DNA from: Yamadazyma tenuis
Lineage: Eukaryota > Ascomycota > Pichiomycetes > Serinales > Debaryomycetaceae
Reading direction: 5' to 3'
Length of the DNA stretch: 64,000 nucleotides
Assembly (NCBI RefSeq): GCF_029203305.1
Contig: NC_089463.1
Location: 699,001 to 763,000, forward strand
The position numbers and the translations under genes are program-made. Positions 46,074 to 56,183 of this stretch are shown piece after piece. Below the pieces are notes generated by a model. It was not told the DNA's origin. It was given only the letters and a program-made list of their open reading frames with translations, and did not search any database. Every line of letters starts with the position of its first letter. Position 1 is the first letter of the stretch.

Positions 46074-47414
46074 ATGTCTCAAGAATATTTTATAAATCTA
46101 ATACAACTGGACAACCGTAATGAAGTCCAGATTTTCGATACGAATGGATTCACATTGATAAATTCGGTAAACTTTGGAAATTCCCGTCTACTCAAGGCCA
46201 TTTGGGTGAAAGGTATCGAATCTCAAGACGAGCTCATCGGCTTGATCACCACATCAAACACATTTGAATTGCTCCATATCTCCCCAATAATAGGCATAAC
46301 CGAAAGAGCAACCATAGAACAGACAAACGTGACAGACATATGTTATTTCCAGGACTCTCTATATGCCTGTTTTGATGGTGGAATCATCAATTTAACCTCC
46401 CAGAAGATATCCAAGCTCAACAAGCCAATAAAGCAGATTGTGGCGGGAGACAAAATCTACGCTAGCGATGGCAGTAAGGTCTACGAGTTCAACCGCGGGA
46501 AATTGAAGCAAATCAAAGAGTTCGACGATGTGAAGTCCATGAAATACGTGGATGGTTTAGTCGTCTTTACTAGCGAAGGAGCGGTGATCAATGACCAATT
46601 AGCAAAGGCTGTCACGAACATCGCCAGTGTCAACGACCAGGTGTTCTTGTTCCGTGGAAATACTGTAATTGTGAACGAGATTGAAATCAAAACTGCAAAG
46701 AACCATTTTGTGGACGTTATTCATGGAGAAGATGGCTATAGGTTCATCTATAAAACAGGAAGCTCAGTCAATTCCAAGAACCTAGAGTTGAGATCCCAAA
46801 CTGTTGACTTCTCTTCTTCCAATGGAACCCACCGAATTTCATCGAGTGAACTAGACATCGATTTGGATGCCTTAATGCCCCAAATTCACAACCTTTCATC
46901 AGAGGTGCTCATAAAGAAAATCAACAAGCTTACAGACACACAATCTCGGGCCCAGCTCTTGGAGTTGATCGAAACAAACGATGATGAGGCCAATATAAAG
47001 ACTACCATTAGCAAATTATCCAAAGACACCCAGCTAGTCCTCATGACCGCCATTATTTCCCGGATTTCCAAGAACCCCATCGAGTCGATAAGCTTATCTC
47101 TTTGGTTCAAACACCTTGTCCTTGTCGACAGCAGTGTTCTCGGACAAATCAGCCATACCAAGTTGGCGACTGCATCCAAGAGACTCGCGGGATCTTTACA
47201 GTTATTGCCGGAGTTGCTCTCTATCAAAGGTAAACTCAATCTCATGAGCACGCAGCAGGAGTTCAAAGCGATGAGATTTGAGCCCGAAGCATTTGAAAAC
47301 CACCAAGAAGATGAGAGTTTGGTGATTGTCAACGGGGAAAACGATGACGATGACTCGGTTGTGGAGGCTCTTCCCGCGGGAGACGACGACAATGACGACG
47401 ACGACGAGTTTTAG
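46074..47414 (+). CDS. UTP9: t-UTP/UtpA subunit of the small-subunit processome, Utp9
   Basis: UtpA binds early pre-rRNA and supports rDNA transcription and 18S processing in the nucleolus. The 446-residue protein has an N-terminal propeller-like half with weak repeats (NEVQIFDTNGFTLINSVNFG, KIYASDGSKVYEFNRGKLKQ). The C-terminal helical half shows LSLWFKHLVLVDSSVLGQIS and LQLLPELLSIKGKLNLM, which line up with the end of S. cerevisiae Utp9 (from memory), including an acidic tail after an IVNGEND-like motif. It is shorter than the S. cerevisiae protein. The 72-bp upstream gap holds CGCATCGCG, a PAC-like element. The call against Utp5 is moderately sure. Confidence 0.78.
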   Translation: MSQEYFINLIQLDNRNEVQIFDTNGFTLINSVNFGNSRLLKAIWVKGIESQDELIGLITTSNTFELLHISPIIGITERATIEQTNVTDICYFQDSLYACFDGGIINLTSQKISKLNKPIKQIVAGDKIYASDGSKVYEFNRGKLKQIKEFDDVKSMKYVDGLVVFTSEGAVINDQLAKAVTNIASVNDQVFLFRGNTVIVNEIEIKTAKNHFVDVIHGEDGYRFIYKTGSSVNSKNLELRSQTVDFSSSNGTHRISSSELDIDLDALMPQIHNLSSEVLIKKINKLTDTQSRAQLLELIETNDDEANIKTTISKLSKDTQLVLMTAIISRISKNPIESISLSLWFKHLVLVDSSVLGQISHTKLATASKRLAGSLQLLPELLSIKGKLNLMSTQQEFKAMRFEPEAFENHQEDESLVIVNGENDDDDSVVEALPAGDDDNDDDDEF

Positions 47415-47496
47415 TATATACCAGTTATAACGCTATGTACTCACAATAAGCATATTTCGTGAAATGCCGCGATGAGAAAAAAAGTGCAAACTTCTA

Positions 47497-48138
47497 ATGT
47501 CTACTGAATCGCCTGCTCCTACTGATAAGTGGTATATCTCATATGAGATCATTCACAAGTTGTGCCAGAAGGCTGCCAACGAGATCAAGGCCCAGGGTAA
47601 GCCAGTGGACCTAATTATCGCCATTGGTGGTGGAGGGTTCATTCCTGCTCGGATTTTAAGATCGTTCATCAGAGAGCCCAACGGGAAGAATATTCCGATC
47701 CAGGCCATTGGCTTGTCGCTTTATGAGCAGTTGGGTGACAAGCCCACCGAATCCATCGGCAAGGAGGTTGTCAGAACCCAGTGGCTTGACTTTGGAAACC
47801 TTAACCAGCATTTTGACTCGTTGATTGGTAAAAACATCATTATTGTGGATGAAGTCGACGATTCTCGTACCACTTTGCACTACGCATTGTCAGAGTTGCA
47901 GAAGGACGTGGCAGAGATGCAGAAGCAGTTGGGTCGGGAGAGCGAGGAGACGACGTTTCAAATTTTCGTGTTACACAATAAGTTGAAGCCCAAGCGGGCC
48001 GAACTCCCAGCTGAATTGTTTGAACAAAACCACTATCTCGTGGGGGAGAATGTGGAAGACCGGTGGATTGCATATCCTTGGGATGCCATGGACATTGACG
48101 AGCATACCGACCGGGCCCGCAAACAGGGAAACATATAG
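47497..48138 (+). CDS. XPT1: Xanthine phosphoribosyltransferase Xpt1
   Basis: The enzyme salvages xanthine (and related purines) with PRPP. The 213-residue protein has the PRTase fold: DLIIAIGGGGFIPARILRSF near 40-59, then KNIPIQAIGLSLYEQL, GKEVVRTQWLDFGNLNQHFD and the PRPP-binding IIIVDEVDDSRTTLHYALSE near 121-140. The segment LNQHFDSLIGK and the ends LHNKLKPKRAELP and YPWDAMDIDEHT match Xpt1 better than the paralogue Hpt1. It starts 82 bp after UTP9, on the same strand. Substrate preference between xanthine and hypoxanthine/guanine cannot be fixed from sequence alone. Confidence 0.88.
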   Translation: MSTESPAPTDKWYISYEIIHKLCQKAANEIKAQGKPVDLIIAIGGGGFIPARILRSFIREPNGKNIPIQAIGLSLYEQLGDKPTESIGKEVVRTQWLDFGNLNQHFDSLIGKNIIIVDEVDDSRTTLHYALSELQKDVAEMQKQLGRESEETTFQIFVLHNKLKPKRAELPAELFEQNHYLVGENVEDRWIAYPWDAMDIDEHTDRARKQGNI

Positions 48139-48318
48139 ACTTTGTGGATATAGTAACTAGAGAATAGGATAGTCGCCAGAGCAACAGTAATAGTGAAAGT
48201 ACTGGTAGTATATTGACACCAGTCATATTGATACCGGCCATATTGATACCAACACCATTGTGTCTCTCGCTCGTCATCTCTCCCTAACAGATTCGCAGCG
48301 ACAAAAAAACCAACCACC

Positions 48319-51300
48319 ATGAACTCTTCCATAGACGACCAATTGATCTTGGAGTATTTCAAGGGTACGTTGGTCCTGGACCCCCACATACGTCGGGAGT
48401 CAGAACTACAGTTGGCCAAGCTACATCGATTACCCGGGTTCTTGGAAAGTTGTGTCAAAATCATCAACTCCCACAATGGTCCCATCGAGTACCCGGTTCC
48501 CAAAGAAACACAAGTAGCCTGTGCCGTTTACTTTAAAAATACCATCAACCGATATTGGGGCTCCGGGGAAATAGCATTGGCAGATAAACCGTTCATTAAA
48601 TCCAATTTCCCCCAAATTATGATCGATTCCAACTATAATATCAAGCAACAGTTGCTTCCCACTCTCCGGATTTTGATTCAAAGTGAGCTCCACGACTGGA
48701 TGGACTTACTCCAAACCGTCAACGCATTGTTGGGAGATTCTTTTAACATGGACAGCATCAACAACGAAGTTGAGTTGAATAAGGTGTACACGGGCATGCT
48801 TTGTCTATCTGAGATCTCACGAAGTTTCCGATGGATGAAGAACTCCCAGCGTCAAGAATTGGAGCTTATCATAGAAGAGTTTTTCCCCAGGCTCTTGTTT
48901 ATCGGCGAGTGCTTGTCATCGGACTCAGCCAACTTGAACGAGTTTAAAGCCGAGATCTTGAAGCTCATTTTAAGATGCTACAAATTCGTCACTTATTTGG
49001 ATCTACCCCAAAGTCTACAAACACCGGCCCTGATCATCCAGTGGGGGCAGTTCCACGGCAGCCTTGTGAATATGAAGCTACCTGCGTATGTGTTGAACGC
49101 CAGGCTCTCGGAAAACGAAAAGAACCAGTTTCAGCTCTCTAAAGTCCTCAAATGGTCTTTGGCAAACATCAACAGATGTGCAACCCGGTACGTTACTGGT
49201 AGCAACTTCAAGTATGACCAGTTCAAGGCTGTCTACGTCCACGAGTTTCTTCCCTACTTGGTGAGCAACTTGGTGTCGATAGTGGAGATGTGGTGTGCTG
49301 GAACTCGGTGGCTCAACCTTTCAGCCCTCTATTACTTGATTGAAATTCTTCGTACCTCTATTAGTTTGAAGAATCTCTGGGTTCCCATCAAGAAGATCTT
49401 GCCTCACTTGGTGCAGTACTTCATGTACCCCATCATTGTTCCCAGTGATGACAAAATCGAGACTTTTGATAATGACCCTCATCAGTACATACTGCTCACC
49501 TTCAATGTGTTTTTGGACGACACCAATGCCCCTGATACCGCTGCCATCAACTTCATCAAGACGTTGCTACAGCAGCGGAAGAAGTACTCGTTTGGTATCA
49601 TCATGTCGTTTATTCATGATGAGCTACTTGCACTTGTTAATATGGAAGAGACCCTCGACCTGGCCAAAAAGAGAGAAGCGATTTTGAGGCTAGTAGGGTC
49701 CATCTCGGGGAACTTGATCAACAGCCTGGAAAACAAGTTTTACGACCATATGGAAGAGTTTTTGATGAAGTTGGTTCTCCCCAACGTCCGAAGTAATTAC
49801 AAGTTTTTGGTGGCTCGAACGTTTGAGATTCTTGGGAGTTTCAGTGACTTGGAGTTTAAAAGCGAAGAGAATTTGAATCTCGTCATCTATGAAGTGTTGA
49901 AGAATTTTGGCTTCAACAGTCACCCAATTGAGACCGATTTGGCGGTTGTGTTGGAGAACTCGCTTTGTCTCCAGAGCTATTTGCATATTCCTCAGTTCAA
50001 GGAGACGTTGTCGGTGATGGTATTACAGGTGATTTCAAAATTATTGGAGATCAGTAACGAAATAGATAACGACACTATTTCGGTAGTGATACAAGAGTGT
50101 GTGGAGACGTTTGGTCAAGAGTTGCAACCATTTGGAAAAGAGTTGGTCGATAAACTCGTGAGGAACTTCATGCGAATTGTGAGCGAACAGGAAGGGGATG
50201 AGAAATCAGACGATTACGAAGGGGTCGATTCCAACGATGATAAAGTCATCGCCGGAATTGGGATCCTCAACACTATCGTGACGGTGCTCATATCGTTTGA
50301 AGAGAACCGGTACGTTGTGAGAGAGTTGACAGACAAATTGATTCCTATGATCAAATACATTTTGGTTCACCGAAACGAAAACTACTTGAGCGAAACCTGT
50401 GAGATCATCGAGAACTTGGTGTACTTGAACAAGGACGTGCTGCAGGACATGTTTGACGTGTTGCGGTTGATCAACGACCTCATTAATGACGGACTCGGAG
50501 TCATGTATTTCGAAGAGATGTTACCCGCTTTGAAGAACTACTTGCTTTACTTTGAAGACGAACAACCCCTGCCCCTCGACACTGAGTTCATCGAGATCTT
50601 TTTGAACGTCTTCATCCATATGAATGAGAACGTCGAGAGCTTGGGCGACCTGGTGTTGAACTTTGAACTCATCCAATACTTCATTTTGATCCTTAAAGTC
50701 AAGCTGGTGGGATACTTCAACGTTATTATCGGCCAACTCATCCCGCTCTTCAAGGTGTTTGATACTCCCAACCCCGATGTCAACTTGTACTTCCGCATCT
50801 CGTTCTTGAATATCATCATCTGCATGCTCATCTACGACTCCAACTTTGTCATCATAAACCTCAACGAAATGTTCATCAAGTTCTTCTTGGGCCACTGGAT
50901 CCAGGTCATCCCCAAACTCACCCGGTGCTATGACATCAAATTGTCGATACTCGGCCTAATCTCCTTGATCAACAACAATAACCTCGTGGCCAACCCCGAC
51001 TTTGCTACCAACTTGGTATACCTCCTCAAAACATTACCCACGGCTATCAGAGATCTCCGTAAGCGAAGAAAACAGTTTATTGCCGACTTCAAAGATGAGT
51101 TTGATGGGTCCCGGTCAACAAATGCAGAAGATGGTGACAACTACGGGCTGTTTGGCGATAGTGGAGATGAGACGGAGGCCGACGAAGACATTGTCAACGA
51201 CGACCACTGTGATTTCCTTGATTTTCTTACCCAGGAGAACCTCAAACTCCTTTCACACGAAGAGAATATCATTGAGGACCCATTGGAAACCACTCCTCTT

Positions 51301-51447
51301 GATCACGTCAATTTACCAGAGATTCTAAAGAACTTTTTCAGTCTCTTGCAAACCAAGAAGAACGACCGATACCTCGAGCTCTTTGGCAGCATTCCAGAAC
51401 AGGAATTGCAAGGCTTCATTAAAAAGTTAATAATAGCCTCAATGTAA
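48319..51447 (+). CDS. NMD5: Importin-beta family nuclear import receptor, Nmd5/Sxm1-like
   Basis: The 1042-residue HEAT-repeat karyopherin begins with the importin-beta N-terminal region: ILEYFKGTLVLDPHIRRESE, LHRLPGFLESCVKII, VACAVYFKNTINRYWG. An acidic insertion lies near 965-995 (SGDETEADEDIVNDDHCDFL) after RCYDIKLSILGLISL and LPTAIRDLRKRRKQF. This plan is that of importin-7/8, which in yeast has two members, Nmd5 (about 1048 residues; cargo TFIIS, Hog1) and Sxm1 (about 944; cargo Lhp1 and ribosomal proteins). Length and acidic end favour Nmd5, but the paralogue call is moderate. Confidence 0.85.
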   Translation: MNSSIDDQLILEYFKGTLVLDPHIRRESELQLAKLHRLPGFLESCVKIINSHNGPIEYPVPKETQVACAVYFKNTINRYWGSGEIALADKPFIKSNFPQIMIDSNYNIKQQLLPTLRILIQSELHDWMDLLQTVNALLGDSFNMDSINNEVELNKVYTGMLCLSEISRSFRWMKNSQRQELELIIEEFFPRLLFIGECLSSDSANLNEFKAEILKLILRCYKFVTYLDLPQSLQTPALIIQWGQFHGSLVNMKLPAYVLNARLSENEKNQFQLSKVLKWSLANINRCATRYVTGSNFKYDQFKAVYVHEFLPYLVSNLVSIVEMWCAGTRWLNLSALYYLIEILRTSISLKNLWVPIKKILPHLVQYFMYPIIVPSDDKIETFDNDPHQYILLTFNVFLDDTNAPDTAAINFIKTLLQQRKKYSFGIIMSFIHDELLALVNMEETLDLAKKREAILRLVGSISGNLINSLENKFYDHMEEFLMKLVLPNVRSNYKFLVARTFEILGSFSDLEFKSEENLNLVIYEVLKNFGFNSHPIETDLAVVLENSLCLQSYLHIPQFKETLSVMVLQVISKLLEISNEIDNDTISVVIQECVETFGQELQPFGKELVDKLVRNFMRIVSEQEGDEKSDDYEGVDSNDDKVIAGIGILNTIVTVLISFEENRYVVRELTDKLIPMIKYILVHRNENYLSETCEIIENLVYLNKDVLQDMFDVLRLINDLINDGLGVMYFEEMLPALKNYLLYFEDEQPLPLDTEFIEIFLNVFIHMNENVESLGDLVLNFELIQYFILILKVKLVGYFNVIIGQLIPLFKVFDTPNPDVNLYFRISFLNIIICMLIYDSNFVIINLNEMFIKFFLGHWIQVIPKLTRCYDIKLSILGLISLINNNNLVANPDFATNLVYLLKTLPTAIRDLRKRRKQFIADFKDEFDGSRSTNAEDGDNYGLFGDSGDETEADEDIVNDDHCDFLDFLTQENLKLLSHEENIIEDPLETTPLDHVNLPEILKNFFSLLQTKKNDRYLELFGSIPEQELQGFIKKLIIASM

Positions 51448-52013
51448 CCCTCCCAGGCTTGAAAATAAAGTTAAAATTAAGAGTCGAATAACTTTGTGGA
51501 GCAATACCCCATTATCAAATAGAAATAAACACAACGGTACGGTACCCAAAAACTACAAGTAGAGTCCATAAAATGCACCCATATACCTACCAATACCAAT
51601 TCTAATTGATAATTCTTCCGTTGTGTACATGTCTTTGCGTAATTAGCAGCTCCGGGGTCCTGACCGTGGCCACCGCAAACCTTAATTTTCAGGTGGCTGA
51701 ACCCGCAGTTCTGAGCCTGACAAAAGTCCCGCAATAGGTCTGTCATTTACTTCCAGTATAGCTCCAGCTATGTTTGTCAACCTACTAGCTCTGACAATAG
51801 GTTCTCTGTCGGCTACAGGAATACCGGTCCGGAGCAGCCCTAGCAGGCATAATCGTGGACGGACCAAAAAACGTGTAAGTGAAGCTGCAAAATCAATAAT
51901 TTGCGATCCTCACTAATTGACAATATCCCATGTGGCCGCAAATTGCTGTGAAAGTATAAATTGACACAGACTCGGGGGTGTTTTTTTTCTGGACATATCA
52001 TAATAAACTCATT
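51448..52013. other. Promoter region of the SurE-like gene
   Basis: This 566-bp stretch has a TATAAA at 51955-51960, 54 bp before the ATG. An AACGTG at 51870-51875 (CACGTT on the other strand) fits a weak Pho4-type site, which would suit a phosphatase-like gene but is weak evidence. No other gene is seen. Confidence 0.45.
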
Positions 52014-53225
52014 ATGAAACTTATACTATTACCGGTGTTGGTGTTGCTTGTGGTACAAGCATCTGGCTTGAACATCTTATTGTCCACCACCGACTCTTGG
52101 GTTACCAAAAACTCCCGTCTTTTGGCCCACCAGTTGACCCAGAAAAACCATACGGTTGTGCTTGTGGCACCATTACATCAATCTGTGGGTGCTTTACACC
52201 AGAATACCCACGTTTCCAACCACAGGATCACCGACGGTGGTGACTTTGGTCACTTGTTGCCTTCCAACCAGTTGTACTATAAAAACTTGTTGAAGTTGGA
52301 CAAGATTAACTTATTACCTGGGGCCCCTAGACGCTTGTTGAAGAAAGAAGACTTGCGCAGAATCGAAGAAGAAGTCGACGAAGAGGTTGGCGGTGGAGTG
52401 TCGTTTGTAAACACAAACCAGTGGGGAAATGATCCATTGGACAAGAACTGTTGGTACGTAAACAGTAACGACCCCATCAGCATTTTGTCGGTGGCCGTCC
52501 ACAACTTGCTTCCACAGATGTACCCTGGCATGAAGATCGACTTGGCCATTTTAGGGCCCACCGAAGGAACCACAGATGACGTTCAGAATGTGGTTACACA
52601 AATGGAAAAGTTTTTACTAGTCAAGGAAATACCCACCATCTCGGTGCACTCAAAGGACTCGAGCCACATCTACTTCAAAAGTGACTTGGTCACCAAGAAC
52701 AGAAGAAGTCAGTTTGCCAAGATGACCCATTATCAGAACTCCAAGATTATTGAGTTGGTTGATCGGTTGCAAATTGACCGTCCGGGTACCTTGATGCCCA
52801 AGTTCCATGCCATCAACATAAAGTTCCCCCAGTACTTGAAATCCAACTGTAAACTTGCTTCGGACTTCAGCCTTACGCAAAGTAACCAGTTGCTTCTGTT
52901 GTCGTACAATGTTTTCGACGTGGTGGATGATGAGTTAGTCAATGTCAATACCACCAGTTTACTGTTGACCAGCAAAGATGAGTTGGCTCACAAGGGTGGT
53001 TCTCATGTGGATCTGGGCTACGAGGACTTTGAAGAAGAAGAAACACAGTTTTTCATCAATAAAGAGTCGGAATATTACAAAAACAAGTTAAAGCACTCCA
53101 GATCGATTCCTGTCAAGGACCGTATGAGGTCCATTAATGCGGCCGATGAAGTGGTTTTTCTGATGTGTGATATCCCTATGAGCATCGACTACTTGTTTGA
53201 GCTTGACCCAGATTTTCATTTATAA
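52014..53225 (+). CDS. Secreted SurE-like protein, probably a degenerate acid phosphatase
   Basis: The ATG at 52014 starts a clear signal peptide (MKLILLPVLVLLVVQASG), giving 403 residues. The mature part has the SurE fold: GLNILLSTTDSWVTKNSRLL, HTVVLVAPLHQSVGA, and DLAILGPTEGTTDD near 180-193. Active SurE enzymes have a TNDDG metal site and a SGxNxGxN loop. Here these read STTDSW and LGPTEGTTDD, so one Asp and the loop Asn ligands are replaced. It may have lost phosphatase/nucleotidase activity or use other ligands. The upstream frame (51978) begins with an alternative codon and would mask the signal peptide. No GPI signal is seen. Confidence 0.82.
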   Translation: MKLILLPVLVLLVVQASGLNILLSTTDSWVTKNSRLLAHQLTQKNHTVVLVAPLHQSVGALHQNTHVSNHRITDGGDFGHLLPSNQLYYKNLLKLDKINLLPGAPRRLLKKEDLRRIEEEVDEEVGGGVSFVNTNQWGNDPLDKNCWYVNSNDPISILSVAVHNLLPQMYPGMKIDLAILGPTEGTTDDVQNVVTQMEKFLLVKEIPTISVHSKDSSHIYFKSDLVTKNRRSQFAKMTHYQNSKIIELVDRLQIDRPGTLMPKFHAINIKFPQYLKSNCKLASDFSLTQSNQLLLLSYNVFDVVDDELVNVNTTSLLLTSKDELAHKGGSHVDLGYEDFEEEETQFFINKESEYYKNKLKHSRSIPVKDRMRSINAADEVVFLMCDIPMSIDYLFELDPDFHL

Positions 53226-53691
53226 ACTAGCTGTATTATAATTATAACGATTAATGGTAGACTTGATTGGATGTAGATTGGTGATACAGAGGTAGATGGT
53301 CTGACTTGCTGTGATATCTGGATTGGGTCCTAGAACCAAGTCTTTATGTGTCAACCAAATCCCACTTTGTGCTTTTGTTTTGGTTAATAAACCCGCGTAT
53401 GGTTACCAAAGCTAATTTCCAAACCCGTGCCGTCCTCGAAAACGTACCAGAATGCCCATTAAAACCCTACCTTGCCTTCAGAAATGCCCTTTCCACAACC
53501 TCTACTGGTTCATAGTTCCTCACACTCCATCATTAAAAAAACCTATAGCTTTTATCAGCACGTCAAAAACGGATGGCGTTTTGACCTCTGTCTTTTCGCT
53601 GCAGATAAGAAGTTCAAATTACTGCTAAAAATTAATGCGTGCATCTCATCTGGAAAATATAATTGAATAATATCCCAAAACCACGTCAAGT
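53226..53691. other. Intergenic region upstream of SET6
   Basis: About 465 bp with no recognised gene, repeat or RNA element. Confidence 0.4.
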
Positions 53692-54819
53692 ATGGAAATA
53701 CCGTCTGAGGAAATCACACTTGTTGACAAAGAGCAAGCCATTCTCTCTCAAATATCTCCTTTTTTCCAAGTATCAGAAACCAAGTACGGCGGGAAAGGCT
53801 GTTTCAGTTATGAGTCTATCCCGAGAGGCACGGATATCCTAGTTTCAAAACCTCTTGGATTCACCATTTCCAAGGACTTTAAGAAAGAGGTGTGCCATAA
53901 ATGCTTTAACTACGATAACGGAAAAACCATGAAGTTCCGGTTGTCGCTTCCCACTTTTAAGAATCAGTCGATTTGTTTCTGTAGTGAAAAATGCCTTTCC
54001 GCCTTCAAGCTGATGAAATACTATGAGGTTTATCTAAGGAGTTTGTTGAACTTGGACAAACTATATACGACTTTCTGCACCGAAGAGATGGCTGAAGTGC
54101 CTGTAGCAGGTGTATCTGAATTCATACATACGATAAAGGGCAAATGGGAACAAGTTGAACAATGGGATGCACTGGTTCTAAAAACGAAACCTACCAAATG
54201 GCAAAAGCTCATCCCCAAAATTACCGAAACGGAGTACTTGGAAATCAAGTATGTTTTGGGGGTTCTCCATAAGTTGTATATTCGGGATACAGAAGAAGAA
54301 GAACCTCAAGAGAAGTTCTTGAGTGAACTAAGTCAAACAGATGCGTTTGTATTTGAGTCTCGTTTATTCGATCTCTTGCAATCAAATGAGATCCTGAAAG
54401 TGTTGAAGTTCAAGAACTTGCTAGTGTCTTATATCACCATATTTAAGTTCATCCGGTTGACCAGTCCACCTCAATTTCAGAAGTTCATAAATCCACTTGA
54501 CATCCGGTTGATTATTGGAAACAATCTCACCAATGCTTTCGGGATCTGGACACTAAATGAAGGTGACAAGGACTTCCTTGGGTTTGGGGTGTACCCATCT
54601 GGTTCATTTTTCAACCATTCTTGTACTCCCAATATCATCAAGAGGAGAATTAACAACGAATTACACTTTCTTACGCTTGCAGATATCCAGAAAAATGACG
54701 AATTGTGCATTGACTACGGGAACTATTTAGAGGAACCAGTCAATATCCGAAGAAAGGAGTTGAGTGAGTGGTTTTTCATCTGTACCTGCAAAAGATGTGA
54801 GATGGAAGCTCAAACTTAG
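53692..54819 (+). CDS. SET6: SET-domain protein Set6 (SMYD-like)
   Basis: The 375-residue protein has a SET domain split by a zinc-binding insertion, as in SMYD proteins. The first SET half is TKYGGKGCFSYESIPRGTDI near 30-50. A Cys-rich insertion follows (CHKCFNYDNGKT, ICFCSEKCLSAFKLMKYY). The catalytic half has GFGVYPSGSFFNHSCTPNII near 302-321 with the NHSC AdoMet motif, then LCIDYGN, and CTCKRC post-SET cysteines at the end. Length equals yeast Set6 (about 373). The target is unknown. Its stop codon overlaps the stop of the convergent DRN1. Confidence 0.92.
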   Translation: MEIPSEEITLVDKEQAILSQISPFFQVSETKYGGKGCFSYESIPRGTDILVSKPLGFTISKDFKKEVCHKCFNYDNGKTMKFRLSLPTFKNQSICFCSEKCLSAFKLMKYYEVYLRSLLNLDKLYTTFCTEEMAEVPVAGVSEFIHTIKGKWEQVEQWDALVLKTKPTKWQKLIPKITETEYLEIKYVLGVLHKLYIRDTEEEEPQEKFLSELSQTDAFVFESRLFDLLQSNEILKVLKFKNLLVSYITIFKFIRLTSPPQFQKFINPLDIRLIIGNNLTNAFGIWTLNEGDKDFLGFGVYPSGSFFNHSCTPNIIKRRINNELHFLTLADIQKNDELCIDYGNYLEEPVNIRRKELSEWFFICTCKRCEMEAQT

Positions 54820-56183
54820 GTGAAAAACTTTTTGAACTCTTCACAGTCTTGAGTTTCCTTGAACTTGGGCTGTTGACATTTATCCCAATACAAACGCTTG
54901 GGACTCCTTATAATATATGACAATACTCTTCTAGGGAACTGTAGATCGATGATTTTACTGTCATCTTCGATAGTACTTTGGTACACCACCGGAACCTCAT
55001 CCTTGTATACTTTGAAGCTGATGTACTGTGAATCTACGTCCACTGCATCGACATTCTTGAACTCCAATTTGTGGTTTTTGTTATATTTCTCGTTGTTGGT
55101 TTGAGCCTTCTCCTCCAACACCTTGGAGAATTTATCCTCTTCAAGGAACTTATTATGTATGGGCAAAAATTGCCTATGATAATGAACGTTCTTCTCAAGG
55201 TTCAAATCAAAAACCACTAGCACAAAGTCAGGATAGTTTTGTTTGAACTTGTGGAATAGTTTGACTTCGAATTCGTTCATCTCAGCATCAACTTCCTTGG
55301 TGTTTTTTGACATATGGTCCACAGGAGTGATGATTCCGTGGCCCGAAAATGGCATAGAGGCATTCGACCGTGTCAATGGCCCCTTGGCAACTGTCATATA
55401 CACTAGTTGTCCGATGGTGATGATCATGTGGGTTTCAACATTGGGATTGGATAGACAAAAGAAGCAGTTCTGCGGTGAGACCTTTGCTCTTTTTGGTAAA
55501 GACTCGCTGTTTTCGCCTTGGTCAACTCTTCTTTTGACCAGAAGAGTCTCAATAAATGGGTTATCCATGAGATCTTGTGACGCCACTTCTGTGGGTACTA
55601 ATGGGAAGTTGAACCCATAAAACCATTTACCTTCACCTTCTTTACTCAAGCTGACAAAACGGCTCACTGCTCCACTTTCCCACCTGAACGGGCCGTATTC
55701 ATGGAATTCTCCACTTGCAAATATGTACCGGGGTCTGAATCTGGTAATTAAATTATCAATAGTAAAATCTATGCTCACGGTGTCTTTCTTTATTAAATTG
55801 GACAACTTAGAAGGCCACTGTTTAAGGATAAGAATATCAATTTTCCCATTGAATGACACTTCCACATTATCCATAAATGCAATGGTAACACCGGAGTTCA
55901 ATTTGAGAATCCCATTCACTCCAATTAAGTTTGTGTCAACACTGATGCTTTTATCATCTTCGAGACTTGGGTAGTAAGATGGAACATCAAGCTTTTCGAC
56001 TGGATTGTCTAGCTTGTCCAAGAGAATTACCAGCTCAAACTCGTTCTTCTTATGTTGTATATTAGCCTTCTTGATAATCTCATCTGATTTTGTGGACGGG
56101 TTTAATACTAGAAACTTAAACATTAGTGATACCAAGCTTATCTCAAATTGTGCGATGAGATGGTTTCGAGAGAAAGAGGCCAT
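54816..56183 (-). CDS. DRN1: Lariat-debranching-associated CWF19-like protein Drn1
   Basis: Drn1 binds and helps the debranching enzyme Dbr1 during intron turnover. The 455-residue protein has an N-terminal part with weak metallophosphatase-like strands (FMDNVEVSFNGK, YIFASGEFHEYGPFRWES). The CwfJ C-terminal domain 1 follows: NCFFCLSNPNVETHMIITIG near 238-257 and GHGIITPVDHMSK, with the HIT-like metal/nucleotide residues. It ends RSPKRLYWDKCQQPKF and EFKKFFT, typical of the second CwfJ domain. The ATG at 56183 is the first in frame. It is convergent with SET6 and the two stop codons share bases. Confidence 0.9.
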   Translation of the reverse strand: MASFSRNHLIAQFEISLVSLMFKFLVLNPSTKSDEIIKKANIQHKKNEFELVILLDKLDNPVEKLDVPSYYPSLEDDKSISVDTNLIGVNGILKLNSGVTIAFMDNVEVSFNGKIDILILKQWPSKLSNLIKKDTVSIDFTIDNLITRFRPRYIFASGEFHEYGPFRWESGAVSRFVSLSKEGEGKWFYGFNFPLVPTEVASQDLMDNPFIETLLVKRRVDQGENSESLPKRAKVSPQNCFFCLSNPNVETHMIITIGQLVYMTVAKGPLTRSNASMPFSGHGIITPVDHMSKNTKEVDAEMNEFEVKLFHKFKQNYPDFVLVVFDLNLEKNVHYHRQFLPIHNKFLEEDKFSKVLEEKAQTNNEKYNKNHKLEFKNVDAVDVDSQYISFKVYKDEVPVVYQSTIEDDSKIIDLQFPRRVLSYIIRSPKRLYWDKCQQPKFKETQDCEEFKKFFT

